Shown one piece after another: positions 19,602-29,078 of a DNA stretch of 64,000 nt (position 1 is the first letter of the stretch; every line of letters starts with the position of its first letter). Source of the DNA: Paraburkholderia rhizosphaerae (GTDB lineage: Bacteria; Pseudomonadota; Gammaproteobacteria; Burkholderiales; Burkholderiaceae). Both the position numbers and the translations under genes were made by a program. The notes beneath the pieces are model-generated. The model ran no database searches. It saw only the letters and a program-made list of their open reading frames with translations, and was not told where the DNA came from. The stretch spans positions 1 to 64,000 of the forward strand of contig NZ_SORE01000028.1 of NCBI RefSeq assembly GCF_004366595.1, in the 5' to 3' direction.

Positions 19602-20296
19602 CAGCGAGCTCCTTGTTTTGCGTGCGGCGCGCGCAGCAAGCCGGTGCCGATCATCGAGTCGCGCGTGACCAGCGCGGCGAGCGCGTCTTCGCTCCAGCCG
19701 CTCGTGCCTTCCGGACGCATCGGCAGCACCAGATAGCGCATTTCGGAGGTCGAGTCCCACACGCGAAACTCGACATCATCGGGCAATTCGAAGCCAAATT
19801 CTTTCAGCACCCCACGCGGGTCGATTACCGCGCGCGACCGGTACGGCGCCGACTTATACCAGCTCGGCGGCAAGCCGAGCACCGGCCACGGGTAGCACGA
19901 GCACAGCGTGCAGACGACCATGTTGTGCACGCGCGGCGTGTTCTCCAGCACGACCATATGTTCGCCGCCGCGGCCCGAATAACCGAGCGACGCAATCGCG
20001 GCAGTCGCATCGTCGAGCAGCCACGCGCGGTAATCGGCATCGCTCCAGGCGCGCGCGACGACCCGTGCGCCGTTGCGCGGCCCGACCTGGTGCTCGTAAG
20101 TATCGATCAGCACGTCGAGCGCTTGCGGGTCGACGTAGCCTTTCTCGATGAGCAGTGACTCCAGCGCGCGCACGCGCAGATCCATCTCGGACAACGCGCT
20201 GCCTTCGTGGTCGTGGCCGTGTTCGTGATCATCGCCGTGAGGCTCGCCGTGGCTTAGATGACGCTCATGACTTTTGTCGCTCGTTTCGTGACTCAT
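19601..20296 (-). CDS. nthA: Nitrile hydratase subunit alpha, cobalt type, with His-rich N-terminus
   Basis: Catalytic subunit carrying the metal centre. It has 231 residues. The claw motif VCTLCSC (Cys129, Cys132, Cys134) has Thr at the position that distinguishes cobalt-type from iron-type enzymes (VCSLCSC). The preferred start at 20296 is preceded by GAAAGAGAG; an upstream start at 20377 would add 27 poorly conserved residues. Unusually, the first 30 residues hold nine histidines (HGDDHEHGHDH region), which may bind or store metal. No amidase, aldoxime dehydratase or cobalt transporter gene is adjacent. Confidence 0.93.
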   Translation of the reverse strand: MSHETSDKSHERHLSHGEPHGDDHEHGHDHEGSALSEMDLRVRALESLLIEKGYVDPQALDVLIDTYEHQVGPRNGARVVARAWSDADYRAWLLDDATAAIASLGYSGRGGEHMVVLENTPRVHNMVVCTLCSCYPWPVLGLPPSWYKSAPYRSRAVIDPRGVLKEFGFELPDDVEFRVWDSTSEMRYLVLPMRPEGTSGWSEDALAALVTRDSMIGTGLLRAPHAKQGAR

Positions 20297-20875
20297 CTCG
20301 CTCTCTTTCAAGAATGCGGAACTGCATTGCCGTCGTGCATTGCCGACGCGTTGCCGTCGTCTAAACGTATGAGACACCCAGTATCGTTTGCCGATTCTCC
20401 GAATGCAAATTCTTCGTACGATGTGGCGTGGGCGCGCTCGCGATCGATCATCGTTCAGCGCAATTCAGCGCCGCGTTCGCCGATTCATTTTCAGCTTCAT
20501 CTTGCAGAATCCCTTCATACGGCACGAAGGCAGTCCGTCTTTTCGAAGCGGGCACGTCGCGCGATACTCGCGTTGCGCGCCGCTTCGGTCTGCCGACCGA
20601 CACCGATTGACGCGGCGCGCAACGGCCTGGCGCGGGCGGTACAATGCACGTTTAGTCCAATCGGCAAGGTCGCGCAAGACGGCCTCCCGGCGCTGACCCC
20701 GTGGCACGAATGTTCAAGTGGACGGGGCGCGAATTACAGCAAACCCCAAACAACCCGATCGATCAGGCGCTGTGCGACATTCGGCGGGCCACCCATGTGG
20801 CCCCGCGCGACGCACACCGACCACCGGTTTTCACGAGGTAGCCGCGCGGCCTTCAAACCGCGCGCGCTGTGGCAT
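20297..20875. other. 579-bp divergent intergenic region, nthA to ABC exporter
   Basis: Holds promoters for the nitrile hydratase operon (leftward) and the ABC transporter (rightward). Long open frames crossing it are upstream extensions or GC-driven shadows without ribosome binding sites. No regulator gene is present between the two divergent units. Confidence 0.5.
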
Positions 20876-22819
20876 ATGGCTGATAAACAATCCAATCGCG
20901 GCACGCAGGCGTTTCGCAGCGTGCTGGCCTTCGTTTTCGCACATTGGTTCAGGCAGCCGGTGCGCGTGTCCGTGATCGCGGCGCTCGCGCTGTGCGGCGC
21001 GCTCGCCGACGTGATGACGCCGCTGTTCGCCGGACGGCTCGTCGATGCGCTGTCGCGCGGCGCCGCCGACGCAGCCGCGAAAGCGCATGCGTGGGACGCC
21101 GCATCGTCGGCATTCGGCGCACTGGTCGCACTCGGTTTCACCGGCATGCTGCTGCGTCAGGGCGTCTATCGCAACATCATCTCGATGACGCTGCACATGA
21201 TGAGCGAAATCGCCGCAAGCGGCTTTCATCGTGTGCAGCGCTTCTCGACCGACTGGCACGCGAACAGCTTCGCCGGCTCGACGGTGCGCAAGATTACGCG
21301 CGGCATGTGGGCGCTCGATCTGCTGAACGACACGCTGCTCATTACGTTGATGCCGTCGTGCGTGATGCTGATCGGCACCACCGCACTGCTCAGCTCGCGC
21401 TGGCCCGTGATGGGCGTGATCGTCGGCGTGGGTTCGCTGCTTTATATCGCGGTGACCGGCACGCTGTCGCTGCGCTACGTCGCGCCATCCGCCCGCCTCG
21501 CCAATATGTGGGACACGCGCGTCGGCGGCGCGCTTGCCGACGCAGTCAGCTGCAATGCGGTGGTCAAGGCGTTCGGTGCCGAGCAGCGCGAAGAAGCGCG
21601 GCTTGCGCGGGTGATCGCGAAGTGGCAAAAGCGCACGCGGCGCACATGGACACGCGGCACCACCAACGGCGGCGCGCAAAGCACGATGCTCGTGATGATG
21701 CAGGCAGCCATCGTCGGCACCGCGCTATGGCTCTGGACGCACGACAAGGCGAGCGTCGGCGACATCACGTTCGCGCTGACGACGTTCTTCATGCTGCAAG
21801 GCTATCTGCGCGACATTGGCCAGCACGTGCGCAACTTGCAGCGCTCGGTCAACGATATGGAAGAACTGGTCGCGCTCGAGGACGAATCGTTAGGCATCGA
21901 AGACCAGCCCGGCGCGCGCGCGATCGACATTCAACGCGGCGACATCCGCTTCGAGCACGTCACGTTCCGCTACGGCGCGCTGCAAACGCCGCTTTACCAG
22001 AATCTGTCGGTGCGCATCGCACCCGGTGAGCGGATCGGGCTGGTCGGTCACTCGGGCTCGGGCAAGACCACGTTCGTCAAGCTGATCCAGCGTCTCTACG
22101 ACCTCGACGCGGGTCGCATCACGATAGACGGCCAGGATATCGCTCAGGTACAGCAGGCGTCGCTGCGCCGGCAGATCGCGATCGTCCAGCAGGAGCCGGT
22201 GCTGTTTCACCGTTCGCTCGCGGAAAACATCGCGTATGCGCGGCCCGGCGCGACCCATGCGCAGATCGAGCAGGCGGCGCGGCTCGCGAGCGCGCACGAA
22301 TTTATCGCCGCGCTGCCGCACGGGTACGACACGCTGGTCGGCGAGCGCGGCGTGAAGCTGTCTGGCGGCGAGCGGCAACGTATCGCAATTGCGCGCGCGT
22401 TTCTTGCCGATGCGCCGGTGCTGATTTTCGACGAAGCGACATCGAGCCTCGACAGCGAAAGCGAAGTGCTGATCCAGCAATCGATGGAGCGGCTGATGGC
22501 GGGCCGCACGACGCTGGTCGTCGCGCACCGGCTCTCGACGGTGCGCTCGCTGGACCGTCTGCTGGTGCTCGAACAGGGCCGCGTGGTCGAGGAAGGCTCG
22601 CACGACCAGTTGATCGAACGCGCAAACGGGCTGTACCGGCGGCTCTTCACGAGCCAGGCGATCGAACTCGCGAAAGGCTTGCTCGATGATGGCGGCGGCC
22701 ACGAAATCGTCACCACCGCTAATGATGAGATCGACGTTGCCGGCAGCAACCCGCCCGTCGATCACACGCTCAAGCCGGGCACCGCCCACGATCTCGGGCC
22801 GGCGAGCGCCAGCCGTTAG
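20876..22819 (+). CDS. ABC exporter, fused permease and ATPase (MdlB/MsbA-like)
   Basis: Half-transporter of 647 residues from the chosen ATG at 20876: an N-terminal type I exporter membrane domain with six predicted helices (about 25-320), then an ATPase domain (about 360-600). Walker A is GHSGSGKTT, the signature is LSGGERQR, Walker B is VLIFDEATSSLD, with the switch His in VAHRLSTVRS. The last 50 residues are a non-conserved tail. It would act as a dimer in the inner membrane exporting a lipid, drug or peptide; the substrate cannot be told. The frame stays open further upstream, but those residues do not resemble transporter sequence. No strong ribosome binding site precedes the ATG. Confidence 0.87.
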   Translation: MADKQSNRGTQAFRSVLAFVFAHWFRQPVRVSVIAALALCGALADVMTPLFAGRLVDALSRGAADAAAKAHAWDAASSAFGALVALGFTGMLLRQGVYRNIISMTLHMMSEIAASGFHRVQRFSTDWHANSFAGSTVRKITRGMWALDLLNDTLLITLMPSCVMLIGTTALLSSRWPVMGVIVGVGSLLYIAVTGTLSLRYVAPSARLANMWDTRVGGALADAVSCNAVVKAFGAEQREEARLARVIAKWQKRTRRTWTRGTTNGGAQSTMLVMMQAAIVGTALWLWTHDKASVGDITFALTTFFMLQGYLRDIGQHVRNLQRSVNDMEELVALEDESLGIEDQPGARAIDIQRGDIRFEHVTFRYGALQTPLYQNLSVRIAPGERIGLVGHSGSGKTTFVKLIQRLYDLDAGRITIDGQDIAQVQQASLRRQIAIVQQEPVLFHRSLAENIAYARPGATHAQIEQAARLASAHEFIAALPHGYDTLVGERGVKLSGGERQRIAIARAFLADAPVLIFDEATSSLDSESEVLIQQSMERLMAGRTTLVVAHRLSTVRSLDRLLVLEQGRVVEEGSHDQLIERANGLYRRLFTSQAIELAKGLLDDGGGHEIVTTANDEIDVAGSNPPVDHTLKPGTAHDLGPASASR

Positions 22820-23085
22820 CGCCGCGCCGCGCGGCAGACAGCAGACGCCCGCGGCCGGATGCGCAATAAACTCGCTCGTTCACGCCGCTCGCCGCTCGCC
22901 GCGGCTCCCGCGGTAATTGTTGCGACCGCAACGTCGATTGAGCCGCACGCTGCTTCAACTTGAACCGTCCGAGCATCGCGTTGAGCCGATTGATCATATC
23001 TGTCGCGCCACCCGTGACCTACGATTCGTAACAAGCCGGACGCAACGGCGCGTCCCGCAACGAAAACATCACGGAGGGTGAAGCG

Positions 23086-24480
23086 ATGGCAACGGTCGAA
23101 CGGTTTGACTATGTGTTTCTCGGCGGCGGCAAGGGCGGCAAGACCCTCGCAGTCGAACTGGCCAAAGCCGGCAAGCGGGTCGCGGTGGTCGAACGCGGGA
23201 TGATCGGCGGGTCGTGCATCAATGTCGCGTGCATTCCGACCAAATCGCTGATTCAAACCGCGCGGCTGATGCATGCGGCACGCGAAGCGGAAAGACTCGG
23301 CGCCACGCCGCAAGTCGCGCAAACCGGCCGCGTGGACATGAAGCGCGTTTATCGGCGCGTGCGTTCGGTCGTCGACGGCATGGTCGACATCAATCTGACC
23401 GCGTTCAAGACCTCGGGCATGGACCTGATGATCGGCAACGGCCGCTTCATTGCGCCGCGCACGATCGAAGTGACGCTGGCGAACGGCGAGCACCGCGTGG
23501 TCGAAGGCGAGCATGCGTTTATCAACACCGGCACCACCGCGGCGATTCCGGATATCGACGGACTGCGCGACGCGGCACCGCTCACGCACGTCGAAGCACT
23601 CGAACTGGAGACACTGCCCGAGCATCTGATCGTGTTTGGCGGCGGTTATATCGGCCTCGAAATGGCGCAGGCATTCCGCCGGCTCGGCAGCCGCGTGACC
23701 GTGTTGCAGGAAGCGCCGCGCGTCGCGATGCGCGAGGACCCGGACGTCGCGGCGGCCATCACCGCGGCGCTCGAGAAGGACGACATCGACGTGCGCGTCA
23801 ATACGCGCGCGGTCAAGGTTGAAGGCCGCTCAGGGCACAACGTGCATATCGCGCTGGCCGACGGCAGCGCGCTCGACGGCACGCATATTCTGGTCGCCGC
23901 CGGCCGCACGCCGAATACGCGTGGCATCGGCCTTGAAGAGGCCGGCGTGAAACTCGATGCGCGCGGCTTTATCGTCACCGACGCACGGCTCGCGACTTCC
24001 GCGCCAAACACGTGGGCGATCGGCGAAGTGGCCGGCACGCCGATGTTCACGCACGCGTCGTTCGACGACTACCGCGTGCTGAAGTCGAACCTGGCCGGTG
24101 GCACGTACACGACGAACGACCGCGTGATTCCGTATGCGCTTTTCATCGAACCGGAACTCGCGCGGATCGGCCTGAACGAAACCGATGCTGCCGCGAAGGG
24201 CATCAAGGTGCGCGTCGCGACGCTGCCGATGGCCGCGGTGCCGCGCGCGCGGACGAATCAGGAAACGGACGGTTTCATGAAAGCGCTGGTCGCCGTGGAC
24301 TCCGACGAGATTCTCGGCTTCACGATGCTCGGCGCGCAGGCCGGCGAAGTGGTGTCCGCCGTGCAGATGGCGATGCTCGGCAAACTGCCGTACACGGCCG
24401 TGCGCGATGCGATTCTGAGCCACCCGACGATCGGCGAAGGCTTGAACCTGCTGTTCGCGAAGGTGCCGCCGCGCGCTTGA
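23086..24480 (+). CDS. FAD-dependent pyridine nucleotide-disulfide oxidoreductase (mercuric reductase-like)
   Basis: Flavoprotein of the dihydrolipoamide dehydrogenase / mercuric reductase class, 464 residues. The FAD-binding segment reads LGGGKGGKT at 12-20, a variant of GxGxxG. The redox-active disulfide is Cys44 and Cys49 in CINVACIPTK. An NAD(P) motif (GGGYIGLEMA) lies near 185, and a C-terminal dimerisation domain is present. There is no N-terminal heavy-metal-associated domain and no C-terminal Cys pair, so true mercuric reductase activity is unlikely. ACGGAGGGTGA seven bases before the ATG is a good ribosome binding site. Neighbouring genes do not reveal the substrate. Confidence 0.85.
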   Translation: MATVERFDYVFLGGGKGGKTLAVELAKAGKRVAVVERGMIGGSCINVACIPTKSLIQTARLMHAAREAERLGATPQVAQTGRVDMKRVYRRVRSVVDGMVDINLTAFKTSGMDLMIGNGRFIAPRTIEVTLANGEHRVVEGEHAFINTGTTAAIPDIDGLRDAAPLTHVEALELETLPEHLIVFGGGYIGLEMAQAFRRLGSRVTVLQEAPRVAMREDPDVAAAITAALEKDDIDVRVNTRAVKVEGRSGHNVHIALADGSALDGTHILVAAGRTPNTRGIGLEEAGVKLDARGFIVTDARLATSAPNTWAIGEVAGTPMFTHASFDDYRVLKSNLAGGTYTTNDRVIPYALFIEPELARIGLNETDAAAKGIKVRVATLPMAAVPRARTNQETDGFMKALVAVDSDEILGFTMLGAQAGEVVSAVQMAMLGKLPYTAVRDAILSHPTIGEGLNLLFAKVPPRA

Positions 24481-24629
24481 CGCAGCGTGCATCAAACGGA
24501 CGGCAAAGCGGCGTGGAGCGTGCCGCCATTTCTTCTGGCGGCACACAAAATCGCGCAGCATATGCTTAAAAAAACGTGTGGCTATGCAATAATCGCGGCT
24601 TCTCCTTCGCATCGTCGCGTTCGCCGCTC

Positions 24630-26048
24630 ATGTCGTCGTCTGACCAGAAAGGTCTTATCGCTCCAATCATCGTCGCGTTCGCGATGTTTATGGAGACGGT
24701 CGACGCGAACGTCATCGTCACCGCGCTGCCGCAGATGGCACGCACCTTCGGCCGCGATCCGGTCACATTGAAAATCGCGGTGACGAGCTACGTGCTCGGT
24801 CTGGGCGTGTTCATTCCGGTGTGCGGCTGGCTCGCCGATCGCTTCGGCGCACGCACGGTGTTTCGCACCGCAATCGGTATCTTCGTCGTGGGCTCGATTG
24901 CCTGTGCGGCATCTACCTCCCTCGGCGTGTTCACCGTCGCGCGTTTCGTGCAAGGCATCGGTGGCGCAATGATGGTGCCGGTCGGCCGCATCATCATTTT
25001 TCGCAGCGTCGAGCGCTCGGACTTTATCCGCGCGATGAACTATCTGAGCCTCACGTCGCTGCTTGGGCCGGCCGCGGGCCCGCTGCTCGGCGGCTTTATC
25101 ACCACGTATCTGCACTGGCGGCTGATCTTCCTGATCAACATCCCGGTCGGCATCGTCGGCATCTATCTGACGAACAAACACATTGCGAATACGCGCGAGC
25201 CGCATCCGGGGCCGCTCGACTGGATCGGCTTCGTGCTGTCCGCGGGTGGCGCATCGGCGTTTATGCTCGGGCTCGCGCTGGTGGGCAGCGAGCTGATATC
25301 CGATTCGGCCGCGTGGACGATGACCGTTGCAGGCGCGGTCGCGCTCGTTCTCTACGTGGTCTATGCACGCTATGCAAAGCGGCCGCTGCTCGATCTGCGC
25401 TTTTTCCGCGTGCCGACGTTTCAGGCTAGCGTGATGGGCGGATCGCTGTTTCGCATTGGCCTTGGCGCGGTGCCCTTTTTGTTGCCGCTCGTGCTACAGG
25501 AAGGGCTTGGCATGAGCGCGTTCGAATCGGGGCTGATTACCTGTGCGTCGGCAATCGGCGGGCTCTTTATGCGCACGCTCGCGTCGCGCACCTTGCATCG
25601 CTGGGGCTTCCGCACCGTGCTGATGTATAACGCGGCGTTTTCCGGCATCGCGATCGCCGCATGCGGCGCATTCTTTCCGGGCACGCCGGTGTGGGTGATC
25701 TGGGTCGTCGTGCTGCTCGGCGGCTTTTTCCCGGCGCTGCAATTCACGAGCCTCAACTCGATGACCTACGCGGAGATCGAAAGCCGCGATGTCGGGCGCG
25801 CGACGAGTCTCGGCAGCGTGGTCCAGCAGATGTCGCTCGGGCTCGGCGTAACGATCGCCGGCATCGTCGTGCAACTGACGCGCGCGTGGCATGGGCACCC
25901 GCAAATCGAATGGTCCGATTTCTGGCCTGCGTTCGTCACCGTCGGATTGTGCTCGATTGCGTCGATCGGCGTCACGCGCAGGCTCGCACCGAATGCCGGC
26001 GATGAGATTGCGCGTGGCAAGCGCGTTGAGGTGACGGCGAAGCGGTGA
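24630..26048 (+). CDS. MFS transporter, DHA2 family (EmrB/QacA-like drug exporter)
   Basis: Inner-membrane proton-driven exporter of 472 residues from the ATG at 24630 (MSSSDQKG). About 14 hydrophobic segments are visible. Motif A appears as GWLADRFGARTVF near 75, and motif C-like LGPAAGPLLGG near 145, both typical of DHA2 multidrug exporters. The extra 18 residues upstream (from 24576) lack a ribosome binding site. The C-terminal codons run into a short tandem DNA repeat. There is no adjacent membrane-fusion protein or regulator, so the substrate is unknown. Confidence 0.87.
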   Translation: MSSSDQKGLIAPIIVAFAMFMETVDANVIVTALPQMARTFGRDPVTLKIAVTSYVLGLGVFIPVCGWLADRFGARTVFRTAIGIFVVGSIACAASTSLGVFTVARFVQGIGGAMMVPVGRIIIFRSVERSDFIRAMNYLSLTSLLGPAAGPLLGGFITTYLHWRLIFLINIPVGIVGIYLTNKHIANTREPHPGPLDWIGFVLSAGGASAFMLGLALVGSELISDSAAWTMTVAGAVALVLYVVYARYAKRPLLDLRFFRVPTFQASVMGGSLFRIGLGAVPFLLPLVLQEGLGMSAFESGLITCASAIGGLFMRTLASRTLHRWGFRTVLMYNAAFSGIAIAACGAFFPGTPVWVIWVVVLLGGFFPALQFTSLNSMTYAEIESRDVGRATSLGSVVQQMSLGLGVTIAGIVVQLTRAWHGHPQIEWSDFWPAFVTVGLCSIASIGVTRRLAPNAGDEIARGKRVEVTAKR

Positions 26049-26072
26049 CGTCGAAGCGGTGACGTCGAAGCG
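26031..26072. repeat. Three tandem copies of a 14-bp unit at the end of the MFS gene
   Basis: Copies GTGACGGCGAAGCG (26031-26044), GTGACGTCGAAGCG (26045-26058) and GTGACGTCGAAGCG (26059-26072) follow one another exactly. A fourth partial copy (GTGATGGCG) follows. The array spans the stop codon of the transporter gene. Confidence 0.85.
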
Positions 26073-26113
26073 GTGATGGCGCCAGGGTTGTAGCTCGAGC
26101 CCGCGCTTTGCGT

Positions 26114-28057
26114 CTATCGCGCGACGCTTCGATCCGCCGCGAACGGTTTGTCCTGTTGCGTAACCAACGCGGCCACCGCCCACACCGACACACCGCGCGG
26201 GTCGATCCGCACAGCGCGCTCGCGGCGCGCATCGGGCGCTGCGGCTTCGTCTTCGTCGCCGATATCGAACTGGTGACCGCCTATATCGAGCACCGCATAG
26301 CGATCGCCATGCCGCAGCTCGACGCCTTTGAGCGTGCCGCGATACGTTGGGTGGATCTCGCCGTCGTCGTGCATTGCATCGTGCGCTTGCGTATTCGCGG
26401 TCACGCTCTGCCGCACCACTGAAACCGCTCGCGGCGACACACGCCACATCACCGGTTGCCCGGCCGCGATCGACCGCTCGGCGGTATCGATCGCGAGACC
26501 CAGCGACGTCTCGATACGCCCATCGGCGCGCATCACCCCTTCGCCGACGTTGTGCAAGCCAAGCAGTTCGGCCACGCGCAACGACGCCGGGCGCTCGAAT
26601 ACCTGGTCGATCGTGCCAGTCTGCAACACGCGCCCGTGCTCGATTACCAGCAGTTCGTCCGCGAGCAACGCGGCTTCGTCGGGATCGTGCGTAACGAGCA
26701 CCGTGACGGCCGCGATCTCGCGCTGCAATTCGCGCAGCGACTGCTGAAGGCGGCGCCGGCGCGGCGTATCGAGTGCCGAGAACGGTTCATCGAACAGCAG
26801 CAACTGGCTGTGCCGCGTCAACGCGCGCGCCAGCGCGACCCGCTGGCGCTGCCCAAACGACAACTGCGCAGGCAGCCGCGAAGTCAGCCGCGCCAGCCCC
26901 AGGTGATCGAGCCAATAGCGCGTGCTGAGCGCATCCGCATCGACCGGAAACGACAGTTGCCGCGCGACCGTCATATGCGGAAAGAGTCCGTAGTCCTGCG
27001 GCATATAGCCGATCTGCCGCTGCTCCGGCGCGAGTGGCGCGAGATCGCGCTCGCCGAGTTTCACCATGCATCCATCGTTGCGCTCGAGCCCGGCGATGAT
27101 GCGCAGCGCGAACGATTTCCCCGAACCCGATGGCCCGATAATCGCGAGGCGCCGCGTGGTCGGCGCCCAGGTCACGTCGAGATTGAATGCGCCGAGATCG
27201 CGGCGCAGCGCGAACGACAGGCGAGCGTTCGGCATCGGCGGCAGCGTCGCAGGCGAGGCCGCGGCGGACTCGTCGCCGTTTTCCAGCGGCGCGGCCGCCT
27301 GCGTCGCGACGCCGCGGCGGTACACCGATAGCACCGCGCATAGCACCGCGATCGCAAGTGTCGGCAGCAGCAGCGGCATCATCGCGGGCAAGCCCTGCCC
27401 GCCAAACAGCACATACGTGTAGACCGGCAGCGAATACGGGTGATACGCGACCATCACGGTCGCGCCGAATTCGCCGAACGCGCGCAGCCACGCAAGCGCG
27501 AGACCCGCGCGGATCGCCGGCCAGGCGATCGGCAATGTCACTCTGAAGAAGCGGCTGGCCGCGTGGTGGCCCAACGTTGCGGCGACATCGTCGTAGACCG
27601 GGTCGACCGCCGCAAACGCCGAGCGCGCCGCAATAATCAGGAACGGTGCGGCGACAAAGGTTTCGGCCAGCACAATGCCGGTGAACGAATCGGTCAGCAA
27701 GCCGCCGGTGAGCTGTCCGGCCCAGCTATACGGCCCGAGCAAGAACAGCAGCAAGATTCCGCTCGTCAACGGCGGCAGCGCTAACGGCAACTGTACGACA
27801 AAGCCGAGCACCGCCATTTTGCGCGACGACGAACGCGCGAGCGCATAACCGAGCGGCACACCGCCGACCAGAATGATCAGCGTGGCAACGCTCGCGCTCG
27901 CGATCGATACGCCGACCGCGCCGCCCATCGTGTGCCAGTCGACACCCGCCCAGTCCGCGCGCCCGATCTGCGGCAGCGCCGCGATAAACGGCGCGCACAG
28001 GTAGAGGGCTAGCAGGCCGCCAAGCCATCGCAGCGGCCGCGCGGATCGGCGTGTCAT
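26114..28057 (-). CDS. Fused molybdate/tungstate ABC permease and ATPase (ModB-ModC)
   Basis: A 647-residue fusion. Residues 1-250 form a ModB-type permease with five to six helices and the cytoplasmic coupling loop (LGHHAASRFFRVTLP, about 162-176). A linker rich in Ala and Pro (250-280) leads to the ATPase: Walker A GPSGSGKS (308-315), signature LSFGQ (399-403, Phe replacing the usual Gly), Walker B LLLFDEP (419-425). A TOBE-like regulatory region follows (about 520-640). It imports molybdate or tungstate together with the periplasmic binding protein encoded upstream. Most organisms have modB and modC as separate genes. Confidence 0.9.
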   Translation of the reverse strand: MTRRSARPLRWLGGLLALYLCAPFIAALPQIGRADWAGVDWHTMGGAVGVSIASASVATLIILVGGVPLGYALARSSSRKMAVLGFVVQLPLALPPLTSGILLLFLLGPYSWAGQLTGGLLTDSFTGIVLAETFVAAPFLIIAARSAFAAVDPVYDDVAATLGHHAASRFFRVTLPIAWPAIRAGLALAWLRAFGEFGATVMVAYHPYSLPVYTYVLFGGQGLPAMMPLLLPTLAIAVLCAVLSVYRRGVATQAAAPLENGDESAAASPATLPPMPNARLSFALRRDLGAFNLDVTWAPTTRRLAIIGPSGSGKSFALRIIAGLERNDGCMVKLGERDLAPLAPEQRQIGYMPQDYGLFPHMTVARQLSFPVDADALSTRYWLDHLGLARLTSRLPAQLSFGQRQRVALARALTRHSQLLLFDEPFSALDTPRRRRLQQSLRELQREIAAVTVLVTHDPDEAALLADELLVIEHGRVLQTGTIDQVFERPASLRVAELLGLHNVGEGVMRADGRIETSLGLAIDTAERSIAAGQPVMWRVSPRAVSVVRQSVTANTQAHDAMHDDGEIHPTYRGTLKGVELRHGDRYAVLDIGGHQFDIGDEDEAAAPDARRERAVRIDPRGVSVWAVAALVTQQDKPFAADRSVAR

Positions 28058-28096
28058 CGTGCTCTACCGGATGCGATGACGCGCAAGCTCGGGTAC

Positions 28097-28120
28097 GCCC
28101 GCGCGAATCGCCGCGCGGGC
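28097..28120 (-). other. Intercistronic GC hairpin between the binding protein and ModBC genes
   Basis: Perfect 9-bp stem GCCCGCGCG (28097-28105) and CGCGCGGGC (28112-28120), 6-nt loop, no T-run. It lies in the 128-bp gap of a leftward operon. Such hairpins often stabilise the upstream message or reduce downstream expression, so that the binding protein outnumbers the membrane component. Confidence 0.55.
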
Positions 28121-28185
28121 ATGCTCTGTCGGGTTGGGTGCGCAGGTGAAGTCGTCATCGTGATGCGTTCGAGGTTGCCCGTTCG

Positions 28186-29064
28186 CTATTGTGCAGCATC
28201 GACCACCGCCTGCACCGACGGCGGTATCGACTGAACATTGCCCACCACGGTCGGCTTCACGACATCGACGCCGTGCTGTTTGAGCAGCGCACGCCCTTTC
28301 GCGCTCATCAGGAAATCGACAAAACGCGCGGCGCCATTTGCATTCGGCGCGTCGTTGAGGATCGTCAGCGTGTAGCTCGCCTTGGCCTTCAGTTCCGGCG
28401 CCGGTTGTATAGCCGGAATCTTCAGGTCCGAGGTTTCAGTCGAGTAGAAGAAGCCCGCATCCAGTTGACCCGATTGCAGGCGGCCGACCAGCGTTTCCTC
28501 CGGCAACACCTGCTCCGGATTGTCAGGTGCGCCGAGCGCCTTTTGCACGAGATCGGGCTCGTGATAAAGCTCTGCCGCCTTGTTCATCATGTCAACCGTG
28601 AATGCGCCCTTCGGGTCGAGCTTCGGATCGGTACGACCGATGCGGATACCCGGCTCCTGCAGCACCTGGTCCCAGCGCTTCGACTTGAACTGAGCGGCAA
28701 AGCGGCTTTGCGGGTTCAAGCCGATCATCAGCGGCGACTCGGCGAAATTCACATACCACGTGACGTGGTCGCCATTGGCCGCGCCCATCAGGCTCGTGTT
28801 GACTTTCGGGCTCGCACTGATGAACACGTCGCCGCGGCGCAGCTTGCCCTTGATCTCATTGGCGATCTTGTTCGAACCCGCCGCATAGCCCTGAAAGTGC
28901 AGGCCGGTCTCCTTCCCGAACGCGGGTCCGACGCTGCGCTCCATCAAATTCACGAGCGAACCCGCGTACAGCACGTTGACCGTGCCGTCCTCCGCCGACG
29001 CACCCTGTGCGGCAGGCATGCCTGCCGCCACCACGACCACTGAAGCCACCAGCTTGCGAAGCAT
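28186..29064 (-). CDS. Periplasmic molybdate/tungstate-binding protein (ModA/WtpA-like)
   Basis: Substrate-binding component of the transporter, 292 residues, with a signal peptide ending near residue 24 (QGASA). The mature start VNVLYAGSLVNLME resembles the WtpA/ModA-type binding proteins, where AGSL contributes to oxyanion binding; GAFTVDMMNKAAELY near 145-160 is also typical of that branch. The gene is first in the operon, 128 bp before the fused ModBC gene. A ModE-like box sits 15 bp upstream of its ATG, which predicts repression when molybdate is plentiful. Whether tungstate or molybdate is preferred cannot be judged. Confidence 0.85.
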   Translation of the reverse strand: MLRKLVASVVVVAAGMPAAQGASAEDGTVNVLYAGSLVNLMERSVGPAFGKETGLHFQGYAAGSNKIANEIKGKLRRGDVFISASPKVNTSLMGAANGDHVTWYVNFAESPLMIGLNPQSRFAAQFKSKRWDQVLQEPGIRIGRTDPKLDPKGAFTVDMMNKAAELYHEPDLVQKALGAPDNPEQVLPEETLVGRLQSGQLDAGFFYSTETSDLKIPAIQPAPELKAKASYTLTILNDAPNANGAARFVDFLMSAKGRALLKQHGVDVVKPTVVGNVQSIPPSVQAVVDAAQ

Positions 29065-29078
29065 TGCATTCCCCGTAC

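Noticed and set aside
20258..20875. Upstream extension of the ABC exporter frame and into nthA
   Set aside because: The extra 200 residues do not resemble transporter sequence and overlap the divergent nitrile hydratase gene.
23086..24480. Mercury resistance gene merA
   Set aside because: The flavoprotein lacks the N-terminal metal-binding domain and the C-terminal vicinal cysteines, and no other mer genes are nearby.
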